Source: an uncultured bacterium (GTDB taxonomy: Bacteria; Bacillota; Clostridia; Oscillospirales; Oscillospiraceae). Taken from it: 6,062 nucleotides of DNA. Every line of letters starts with the position of its first letter. Position 1 is the stretch's first letter. The stretch is from contig CAJMQD010000063.1 of the NCBI GenBank assembly GCA_905215425.1, positions 1-6,062 of the forward strand, in the 5' to 3' direction. Positions 1 to 5,089 of this stretch are shown in pieces. The notes beneath the pieces are model-generated. The model was not told the origin of the DNA. It worked only from the letters and a program-made list of their open reading frames with translations, and did no database searches. Position numbers and translations under genes: made by a program.

Positions 1-267
1 CATCACGCCGTCGGTGATCCGGAAGATACGGTCCAGCTCGGCGGGGATGGCGGCGGCGGCGTTGAAGGTCATCAGCACGTAGTAGCCCTCCATCAGATCG
101 TTGATGGGATAGGCCAGACGGCGCTTGCCCCACTCCTCGACCTGGGCGGCGGAATCGCCGGCCTCGACCACGGCCTTGAACTTCGCTACCAGGGCGGCGA
201 TGGACTCCTCGTCCAGAGCAGGATTCAGGATATACAGCGCCTCGTAGTTACCGTTGATTTTTGCCAT
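1..267 (-). CDS. rpsF: 30S ribosomal protein S6 (N-terminal part, runs off left edge)
   Basis: S6 is a small-subunit ribosomal protein that binds the central domain of 16S rRNA together with S18. The 89 visible codons begin MAKINGNYEALYILNP and contain EEWGKRRLAYPIND and EGYYVLMTFNA, the conserved core of the S6 family: the first beta strand, the helix, then the strand carrying the K-R-L-AYPI motif. The family is usually about 95 to 135 residues, so a modest C-terminal part lies beyond base 1. The ATG at 265-267 is preceded by a full AAGGAGGTG ribosome-binding site (276-284) at good spacing, so the start is secure. In most bacteria ssb and rpsR follow rpsF; that would be off the left edge here and is inference. 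It is divergent from proS and has its own strong promoter and a structured leader. Confidence 0.96.
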   Translation of the reverse strand, partial: MAKINGNYEALYILNPALDEESIAALVAKFKAVVEAGDSAAQVEEWGKRRLAYPINDLMEGYYVLMTFNAAAAIPAELDRIFRITDGVM

Positions 268-295
268 TTTCGTTGCACCTCCTTATGGACTTATG

Positions 296-317
296 GCCCC
301 CGAACTGCGTCGGGAGC
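296..317 (-). promoter_or_regulatory. Hairpin in the rpsF leader, candidate S6:S18 autoregulatory element
   Basis: In the rpsF mRNA leader the arm GCUCCCGA (317-310) pairs with UCGGGGGC (303-296): eight continuous pairs with one G-U, around a six-base loop CGCAGU. The hairpin ends about 12 nt upstream of the Shine-Dalgarno site. There is no U tract after it, so it is not a terminator. rpsF leaders in many bacteria carry a structure bound by the S6:S18 complex for feedback control, with a conserved CCG; a CCCGA occurs here, but I cannot confirm that the geometry matches that motif. Structure is seen; function is inference. Confidence 0.45.
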
Positions 318-353
318 AAGGAAACCCGCCTCGTTATGGAGACAGTCTTAATT

Positions 354-381
354 ATTATACCGAAATTACGGGATTTGTCAA
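354..381 (-). promoter_or_regulatory. Predicted sigma-70/SigA promoter of rpsF
   Basis: Read on the minus strand, a perfect -35 (TTGACA, 376-381) is followed after 16 bp by a perfect -10 (TATAAT, 354-359). Transcription should start near 347, giving a leader of about 80 nt. Both hexamers match consensus, which fits a ribosomal protein gene that needs high expression. The start point is inferred, not measured. Confidence 0.88.
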
Positions 382-432
382 GGCATTTCCCTTGATTTTA
401 CAGGAATTTTTGCTGATTTTTAAGTGCCGCCC

Positions 433-461
433 TTGACTTTTCTCTCCTGTCAAAATACAAT
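433..461 (+). promoter_or_regulatory. Predicted sigma-70/SigA promoter of proS
   Basis: A -35 of TTGACT (433-438) and a -10 of TACAAT (456-461) are separated by 17 bp, one mismatch from consensus in each hexamer. Transcription should begin near 468, which leaves a leader of about 83 nt. The promoter is back to back with that of rpsF, the two -35 elements lying about 50 bp apart in an AT-rich island. Confidence 0.82.
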
Positions 462-490
462 ATTGGATACAAGTTTCATCTATAAAATAA

Positions 491-522
491 CTTCCCGCTT
501 ATCCCCCACGGGCTGCGGGAGG
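491..522 (+). promoter_or_regulatory. Stem-loop in the proS leader
   Basis: CUUCCCGC (491-498) can pair with GCGGGAGG (515-522): eight pairs including one U-G, enclosing 16 nt that may form a short inner CCC/GGG stem. No U run follows, so it is not a terminator. It ends 13 nt before the proS ribosome-binding site. The leader is too short for a T-box and shows no T-box core. It may affect mRNA stability or ribosome access; no function is assigned. Confidence 0.35.
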
Positions 523-550
523 AATAACCAACAGTAAGGAATGAAGGACT

Positions 551-1996
551 ATGGCTAAGGAGAACAACAAGAAACAGGTGACCCAGATCACCGATATGGA
601 ACAGGATTTTGCCCAGTGGTATACCGACATCTGCCGCAAGGCGGAGTTGGTGGAGTACGCCAGCGTGAAGGGCTTCACCATCCTGCGCCCTTATGGCTAC
701 GCCATCTGGGAAAATATCCAGCGGCTGCTGGACACCGAATTTAAAAAGACCGGCCACGAAAACGTAGCCATGCCCGTCCTCATTCCCGAGAGTCTGCTGA
801 AAAAAGAGGGCGAGCTGGTCAACGGTTTTGCTCCCGAGGTGGCCTGGGTCACCGAGGGCGGCAGCGAGAAGCTGGAGGAGCGGCTGGCCTTCCGCCCCAC
901 CTCCGAAACTATGTTCTGCGACCACTGGCACAACATCCTCCAGACCTATCGCCAGCTGCCCATGCTGTACAACCAGTGGTGCTCCGTCATCCGCTGGGAA
1001 AAGACCACCCGCCCCTTCCTGCGCAGCCGTGAGTTCTGGTGGCAGGAGGGCCACACCATCCACGAGACCGCCGAGGAGGCCCAGGCGGAGACCCGGCAGC
1101 AGCTGAACTGCTACGCCGACTTCTTCGAAAACGTTCTGGCCATCCCCGTAGTCCCCGGCAACAAGACCGACAAAGAGAAATTTGCCGGAGCGGAGGCCAC
1201 CTACACCGTGGAGTGCATGATGAAGGACCACAAGGCCCTTCAGGGCGCCACCAGCCACTATTTCGGCGACAAGTTCTCCCGGGCCTACGACGTGACCTTC
1301 TCCGGCCGGGACAACAAGCTGCAGTATCCCTTCCAGACCTCCTGGGGCTCCACCACCCGTATGATCGGCGCGGTGATCATGACCCACGGCGACAACAGCG
1401 GTCTGGTCCTGCCCCCCCGCATCGCCCCCATTCAGGTGGTGGTCATCCCTGTGGCCCAGCACAAAGAGGGCGTGCTCGAGGCCAACGAGGCCGTGAAGGC
1501 CCGCCTGACCGCCGCTGGACTGCGGGTAAAGATGGACGCCAGCGAGAACTCCCCGGGCTGGAAGTTCTCTGAGTATGAGATGAAGGGCGTGCCCCTGCGC
1601 CTGGAGCTGGGCCCCAAGGACATGGAGAAAAACCAGTGTGTTCTGGTCCGCCGGGACAACGGCGAAAAGGTCTTCGTCAGCCTGGATGGCATTGAGGACA
1701 CCGTGGCCAAGCTGCTGGATGATATCCATGACAACCTCTACAACAAGGCCAAGGAAAACCTGGAGACTCACACCAAGGAGTGCGAAACCATGGAGGAGGT
1801 CAAGACCTTCATGGAGCGGGAGGGCGGCTTCGCCAAGACCAAATGGTGCGGCGACCTGGCCTGCGAGCTGGCCATGAAGGAACAGGTCGGCGTCTCCTCC
1901 CGCTGTATGCCCCTGAAGCAGTCCGGTGCCAAGGGCAAGTGCGTGTGCTGCGGCAAGGAGTGCACCACCGACATTTTCTGGGGCGTCGCATACTGA
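551..1996 (+). CDS. proS: Prolyl-tRNA synthetase, short archaeal/eukaryote-like type
   Basis: This class II cytosolic enzyme activates proline with ATP and loads it onto tRNA-Pro. The 481-residue product has the order expected of the type lacking the bacterial editing insertion: catalytic domain (about 20-290) with RPTSE (115-119), a motif 2 region from IRWE to WWQEGHT (147-169), and motif 3 with GSTTRMIGA and GLVLPPRIAP (266-293); an anticodon-binding domain (about 294-395); and a C-terminal zinc-binding domain. That domain shows C433-X4-C438 and C464-X2-C467, the expected four-cysteine zinc site, and the protein ends GVAY with the C-terminal tyrosine typical of this type. The ATG at 551 has AAGGA at 536-540, 10 nt upstream. 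A minimal frame (ATG at 541, five codons) overlaps the start. The gene is transcribed alone, between its own promoter and terminator. Confidence 0.97.
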   Translation: MAKENNKKQVTQITDMEQDFAQWYTDICRKAELVEYASVKGFTILRPYGYAIWENIQRLLDTEFKKTGHENVAMPVLIPESLLKKEGELVNGFAPEVAWVTEGGSEKLEERLAFRPTSETMFCDHWHNILQTYRQLPMLYNQWCSVIRWEKTTRPFLRSREFWWQEGHTIHETAEEAQAETRQQLNCYADFFENVLAIPVVPGNKTDKEKFAGAEATYTVECMMKDHKALQGATSHYFGDKFSRAYDVTFSGRDNKLQYPFQTSWGSTTRMIGAVIMTHGDNSGLVLPPRIAPIQVVVIPVAQHKEGVLEANEAVKARLTAAGLRVKMDASENSPGWKFSEYEMKGVPLRLELGPKDMEKNQCVLVRRDNGEKVFVSLDGIEDTVAKLLDDIHDNLYNKAKENLETHTKECETMEEVKTFMEREGGFAKTKWCGDLACELAMKEQVGVSSRCMPLKQSGAKGKCVCCGKECTTDIFWGVAY

Positions 1997-2012
1997 TTTA
2001 ACATTTTCCCGC

Positions 2013-2051
2013 AAGAGCTCCTTCCGTCTGGTTCGGAAGGAGCTCTTTTTT
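2013..2051 (+). terminator. Intrinsic terminator of proS
   Basis: AAGAGCTCCTTCCG (2013-2026) and CGGAAGGAGCTCTT (2034-2047) form a perfect 14-bp stem with a seven-base loop, ending in a run of six T (2046-2051). It begins 17 nt after the proS stop codon. This is a textbook rho-independent terminator. Confidence 0.95.
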
Positions 2052-2098
2052 CGGATAGCCTCCCTATTTTTTGCACAAGCTATCCCCGGGTGATGAAC

Positions 2099-2272
2099 AT
2101 GAAGCAGCAGCGAAAGTCTCCGGTCCCGGAATTCTGCGACCTGCGGCTGGACCCCCAGCGGCGGCTGTGTCCCAAATTCGACGCCGTCAGCATCGCTGAC
2201 TTCCCCGTGGCTCAGCCCGGGGAGATGGGGTTCCGGGTGGTGGACAACTGCGCGGAGGAGCACATCCAATAA
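2099..2272 (+). CDS. Small hypothetical protein, 57 residues, unrecognised
   Basis: I do not recognise this protein. It starts MKQQRKSPVPEF and ends DNCAEEHIQ; it is soluble-looking, without signal peptide or membrane segment, with three cysteines (C13, C24, C51) and one histidine (H55). Support for real coding: about 48 of 56 sense codons after the start end in G or C, while only about 40 percent of second positions are G or C, the bias of genes in this GC-rich genome. The ATG at 2099 is chosen because GGTGA (2089-2093) offers a weak ribosome-binding site five bases upstream; ATG 2093 and GTG 2090 are alternatives. A terminator lies directly before it and another begins two bases after its TAA, and I find no convincing promoter, so expression may depend on read-through from proS. 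It could also be a remnant of a larger gene. Confidence 0.55.
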   Translation: MKQQRKSPVPEFCDLRLDPQRRLCPKFDAVSIADFPVAQPGEMGFRVVDNCAEEHIQ

Positions 2273-2274
2273 GG

Positions 2275-2306
2275 AAAAGGGGATCGTGGAAAACGATCCC
2301 CTTTTT
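2275..2306. terminator. Bidirectional intrinsic terminator between convergent genes
   Basis: AAAAGGGGATCGT (2275-2287) and ACGATCCCCTTTT (2293-2305) form a perfect 13-bp stem with loop GGAAA. Plus-strand transcripts (the small ORF, and any read-through from proS) end in a T run at 2302-2306. Minus-strand transcripts from the ABC permease gene, whose stop is at 2309-2311, end in the T run opposite 2275-2278. One element therefore serves both sides of the convergence. Confidence 0.92.
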
Positions 2307-2308
2307 CG

Positions 2309-4183
2309 TCATTCACGCATACGTGGATCCTCCCGCACGGCCATTCTGCGGCAGGCCAGGGCAGTGGCCAGAAAATAGCCCCCGTACACCAACAGCAGTA
2401 GCGCGGCTGTGACCACAGTGCTCTCTCCGGCGTTCAGCTGCCCCGCCATGGCAATCACGTCGTTGGCCGCCTTCATGCCTACGATAGCGTGTATCAGTGC
2501 CAGGGCCAGGGGGGCCAGGAAGGCCAGAGCGACCTGCTGTACGGCAGACCGGCCCACCATACGCTCTTCCGCGCCCAGGCGTCGGAGGATACGGCATCGC
2601 CTGGCGTTGTCCGCCCCTTGACTGAGCTGCTGCAGAGCCAGCACCGCCGCTGCGGCCAGCAGGAAGGTAAAGCCCAGATACAGACCCAGGAACAGGGCCA
2701 AGATCTTGCTGCCCATAATGTTGGCATAGATCTGCAGGCGGCTGTCGATGCACAGGCCGCTGTGCTCTTGGGCCAGCTCCTCCAGGGCCGCTATGACCGT
2801 CTGCTCTGTCTCCCCCGTGTCTCCGGCGTAATCTGCCGACCAAATCTGCCGCCGCACCTTCAGCTGTCCGGCCATGTCATCGGGAATAACCGCACAGCTC
2901 AGACCCAGATCACCGGTGACCGGGAGTTCCTCCCAGTCCGTCAGCGCCCCGGGCAGTGGGCCACTGTACGCATCCTGCCCCGCCCGGGCCCGCAGGGAGT
3001 CCAGATCAGACAGACGCACGGCGGCACTTACATCCTTTACCCCGGTGATTGCCGGATTGTTGTAGTAAAAGAGGGTGCTCTCCTGCCACCGGAAGCTCCC
3101 GGAATCCACTCCCCGCTCGGCCAGGGCGGCAGAGAAATCAAGGGGGCCGGACTCGTCAGCATTCCGGTTTTGCACCGACAGGTCAAAGGGCGCCTGCCGG
3201 TCCGTCTGCCCGTTCAGCGTGGAATTCAGTCCCAGAGAACTGGCAGTGATCCCGATGGCCAGCAAAAGGAGAATACAGATCACCGTCTGGGACAGATAGG
3301 CGGTGTGTACCCGGCTGATCCATTGGCGCAGGGTGAACATATTCAGGTCCCGGTAGTACAGGCTGGGGTGGCTGCGCACCAGGCGCAGCACAAACCCGGA
3401 TAAGGACTTGAAAATCAGCAGGGTACCCGCCGTGCCCAAGGTCAGCATGAGGATGCAGATGGGCAGAACCGCCACGGCCACGGCCATGCCGAAGGTGAGC
3501 AGGATGGCATAGGCCGCCAGCAAGCAGAGTACCCCCGTACAAAACCGCGCCACAGTCCGCTTGAGAGATACCGATTTCAGCTCTTCGTTCCGCCGCTCCC
3601 CCTGGAGCAGATCAATAAGCTTTGCCCGGGCCACCTGCACCCCGTTCAGTGCCATGACCAGCAGAAAGATCAGGCCGAAATACACCGCTGTCTTGGCCGC
3701 TGCCCGTAGGGAGAAGGTCAGGGCCAGCAGAGATGCGTCCATCCGGAACATGGAAAGCGTGAGAGCAGACAGGCCGTAGGAGGCCGCCGCGCCAAACCCC
3801 AGGCCCAGCAGAAGGGAGACCAGACCGATGAGCCCCGTCTCCAAAAACAGCATCCGGGACACCTGTCCCTGACTCATGCCCAGGATCAGACAGATACCCA
3901 GCTCCCGCTTGCGCCGACGCATCAGGAACCGGTCGGCATACACAATGAGACAGGCCAGCACCACCGACACGAATACGGAAAAAATATCGATCAGCACCTG
4001 AATGACCCGCACCATGTCGCTCTGGGCTGCGGCCAGATAGGCCATGACCCCTTGTCCCTCAATGGCATTGAAGGTATAGAACAGACACACGCCGAAGGTA
4101 AGGGTGAGCAAATAGACCCCGTAGTCCCGCACCGAGCGGAGCACATTCCGGACTGCAAGTTTACAAAACACGGTCCAGTTCAC
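2309..4183 (-). CDS. BceB-type ABC transporter permease, FtsX-domain
   Basis: This is the membrane subunit of an ABC transporter of the peptide-antibiotic sensing and resistance type. The 624 residues fit the BceB architecture of ten membrane segments: roughly 20-42, 60-84, 112-140, 162-184, 213-234, 235-260, 296-318, then a large extracytoplasmic domain (about 319-490), then 491-518, 548-570 and 592-612. The FtsX-like parts are visible in RRRKRELGICLILGMS (about 89-104) and in LRRLGAEERMVGRS (about 534-547). BceB proteins are usually about 620-670 residues, so it is full length. The start given is GTG at 4181-4183, but the ribosome-binding site GGGAGG runs into that codon; the in-frame GTG at 4169-4171, four codons later, has better spacing and may be the real start. 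It overlaps the ATPase gene by 23 nt (11 nt with the later start). The substrate is unknown; bacitracin or lantibiotic-like peptides are possible by family analogy only. Confidence 0.9.
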   Translation of the reverse strand: MNWTVFCKLAVRNVLRSVRDYGVYLLTLTFGVCLFYTFNAIEGQGVMAYLAAAQSDMVRVIQVLIDIFSVFVSVVLACLIVYADRFLMRRRKRELGICLILGMSQGQVSRMLFLETGLIGLVSLLLGLGFGAAASYGLSALTLSMFRMDASLLALTFSLRAAAKTAVYFGLIFLLVMALNGVQVARAKLIDLLQGERRNEELKSVSLKRTVARFCTGVLCLLAAYAILLTFGMAVAVAVLPICILMLTLGTAGTLLIFKSLSGFVLRLVRSHPSLYYRDLNMFTLRQWISRVHTAYLSQTVICILLLLAIGITASSLGLNSTLNGQTDRQAPFDLSVQNRNADESGPLDFSAALAERGVDSGSFRWQESTLFYYNNPAITGVKDVSAAVRLSDLDSLRARAGQDAYSGPLPGALTDWEELPVTGDLGLSCAVIPDDMAGQLKVRRQIWSADYAGDTGETEQTVIAALEELAQEHSGLCIDSRLQIYANIMGSKILALFLGLYLGFTFLLAAAAVLALQQLSQGADNARRCRILRRLGAEERMVGRSAVQQVALAFLAPLALALIHAIVGMKAANDVIAMAGQLNAGESTVVTAALLLLVYGGYFLATALACRRMAVREDPRMRE

Positions 4184-4928
4184 CTCCCAGGCGGGACATC
4201 ACGGCGATGATCTCTCCGAAAAAGGCCCGGCGGTCCTTGTCCTCCCGGTGCAGCTGGGTAAAAATCTGCCCGTCCCGCAGAAACACCACCCGGCGGCAGC
4301 AGCTGGCGGTAAAGGGGTCGTGGGTGACCATCAGAATGGTAGCTCCCCGCTCCCGGTTCAGCACCTCCAGCCGATCCAGCAGCAGCCGGGCCGACTTGGA
4401 GTCCAGGGCCCCCGTAGGTTCGTCCGCCAGTACCAGGGCAGGCCGGGTCACCATGGCCCGGGCAGCGGCGCATCGCTGCTGCTGTCCTCCGGACATCTGG
4501 TAGGGATACTTATCCAGGCAGTCTCCGATGTCCAGCAGCTCAGCCATCTCCTTTACCCGGCCGGGGATCTGCCCCGCCGGCGTCCGGGTGATGGACAGAG
4601 CCAGAGCAATATTTTCAAAGGTCGTCAGCGTATCCAGCAGGTTGCAGTCCTGAAAGATAAAGCCCAGCTTCTCCCTGCGGAAGCGTGACAGTTCCTTTCC
4701 CTTCAGGCGGGTCAGCTCTCTCTCCTCCACTAAAATAGAGCCCTCTGTGGGCCGGTCAATGGTAGAAATACAGTTGAGCAGCGTGGTTTTTCCAGAGCCA
4801 GAGGGGCCCATGACCGCCGTGTAGTCCCCCTCTTCCTGGGTCAGTGATACTCCATCAAGCGCCCGGGCGGCCCCATCGCCCCGTCCATAGACCTTGGTCA
4901 GACCGGTCACCCTGAGAATTTCAGCCAT
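4161..4928 (-). CDS. BceA-type ABC transporter ATP-binding protein
   Basis: This cytoplasmic ATPase should power the permease encoded directly downstream. All nucleotide-binding motifs are intact in 255 residues: Walker A GPSGSGKTT (41-49), Q-loop glutamine in FIFQD (Q93), signature MSGGQQQR (145-152), Walker B LVLADE with the catalytic glutamate (165-170), D-loop GALD (173-176) and the switch histidine in VTHD (H203). The C-terminal stretch IFTQLHREDKDRRAFFGEI is typical of the BceA/MacB-like group that pairs with large FtsX permeases. The ATG at 4926-4928 has GGAGGAG (4937-4943) eight bases upstream. It is the first gene of the operon and translation is probably coupled to the permease through the overlap. 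A promoter, two possible operators and a terminator-like leader hairpin lie upstream. No BceRS-type sensor/regulator pair is in the window. Confidence 0.94.
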   Translation of the reverse strand: MAEILRVTGLTKVYGRGDGAARALDGVSLTQEEGDYTAVMGPSGSGKTTLLNCISTIDRPTEGSILVEERELTRLKGKELSRFRREKLGFIFQDCNLLDTLTTFENIALALSITRTPAGQIPGRVKEMAELLDIGDCLDKYPYQMSGGQQQRCAAARAMVTRPALVLADEPTGALDSKSARLLLDRLEVLNRERGATILMVTHDPFTASCCRRVVFLRDGQIFTQLHREDKDRRAFFGEIIAVMSRLGGELDRVL

Positions 4929-4949
4929 ATCGTTCTCTCCTCCGTGATC

Positions 4950-4987
4950 AAAACAAAATACACTCCCTCCGGAAGGAGGAAGTGTAT
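4950..4987 (-). terminator. Terminator-like hairpin in the leader of the ABC operon (possible attenuator)
   Basis: On the minus-strand RNA, AUACACUUCCUCC (4987-4975) pairs with GGAGGGAGUGUAU (4970-4958): 13 continuous pairs with one U-G, tetraloop UUCC, followed by UUUGUUUU (4957-4950). It looks like a rho-independent terminator, yet it lies between the -10 element (5006-5011) and the ABC start codon (4928), with the ribosome-binding site only 7 nt beyond the U tract. It could be an attenuator, or a back-up terminator of the gpr unit from before the promoter. Hairpin and U tract are seen; the role is inference. Confidence 0.65.
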
Positions 4988-4995
4988 GAAGTGTA
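4979..4995. repeat. Direct repeat of GAAGTGTA, 9-bp period
   Basis: GAAGTGTA occurs at 4979-4986 and again at 4988-4995, one base apart. The repeats lie just downstream of the predicted start site of the ABC operon and overlap both the operator-like inverted repeat and the 5' arm of the leader hairpin. Confidence 0.55.
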
Positions 4996-5002
4996 CCATA
5001 CA
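4983..5002. promoter_or_regulatory. Inverted repeat over the predicted ABC operon start site (candidate operator)
   Basis: TGTATG (4983-4988) and CATACA (4997-5002) form a perfect inverted repeat with an 8-bp spacer. A second, overlapping palindrome TGTA-CCA-TACA spans 4992-5002. The repeat begins four bases downstream of the -10 element, so a bound protein would block initiation. Alternatively it is simply a 5' stem of the transcript. No regulator is known from this window. Confidence 0.4.
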
Positions 5003-5005
5003 GTT

Positions 5006-5011
5006 ATTATA
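5006..5011 (-). promoter_or_regulatory. Candidate -10 element of the ABC operon promoter
   Basis: TATAAT on the minus strand matches the -10 consensus perfectly and would place the transcription start near 4999, about 70 nt before the ABC ATPase start codon. No good -35 lies 16-18 bp upstream (best is TTATAA at 18 bp, three of six matches) and there is no extended -10 TG. A promoter with a strong -10 but no -35 is typical of activator-dependent genes. An AT-rich palindrome covers the -35 zone. Confidence 0.5.
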
Positions 5012-5032
5012 ATAGCCCTGCGAAAGTGATTA

Positions 5033-5050
5033 TAAATTTCTTAAAATTTA
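5033..5050. promoter_or_regulatory. AT-rich palindrome in the -35 zone of the ABC operon promoter
   Basis: TAAATTT (5033-5039) and AAATTTA (5044-5050) are a perfect inverted repeat with a 4-bp spacer CTTA. Relative to a start near 4999 it lies at about -34 to -51, where an activator or an alpha-CTD UP contact would sit. It also touches the U tract of the gpr-unit terminator, so its composition may merely reflect that. Function is inference. Confidence 0.3.
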
Positions 5051-5073
5051 AAAAAGCCCGTGACAGGACCTTT
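5046..5073 (-). terminator. Predicted terminator of the gpr transcription unit
   Basis: On the minus-strand RNA, AAAGGUCC (5073-5066) pairs with GGGCUUUU (5059-5052) around the loop UGUCAC: eight pairs, two of them G-U, running into a U-rich tail. It begins 16 nt after the stop of the 98-codon gene. The stem is weaker than the other terminators here but position and tail fit. Confidence 0.6.
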
Positions 5074-5089
5074 CTTATGATGCCTCCCG

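Noticed and set aside
254..436. A 60-codon plus-strand frame across the rpsF start and promoter
   Set aside because: It overlaps the start and leader of rpsF in antisense, crosses both the rpsF promoter and part of the proS promoter, and lacks a ribosome-binding site.
468..550. T-box riboswitch before proS
   Set aside because: Aminoacyl-tRNA synthetase genes of Firmicutes often have one, but this leader is only about 83 nt, has no T-box core sequence and no terminator hairpin.
2053..2085. GGATAGC / GCTATCC inverted repeat as an operator or riboswitch
   Set aside because: Only seven pairs with a 19-nt loop, and no promoter nearby; it is recorded in the small-ORF finding but is not strong enough to stand as a feature.
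476..2269. A 597-codon open frame antisense to proS
   Set aside because: It is the mirror of proS codon bias in GC-rich DNA. The product is low-complexity (H, L, G, V rich), has no recognisable domain, and spans the proS promoter and terminator regions.
2489..3403. A 304-codon open frame antisense to the ABC permease gene
   Set aside because: The permease on the other strand has clear family features and membrane segments. The antisense product is rich in Q, G, R and P with no domain and no ribosome-binding site.
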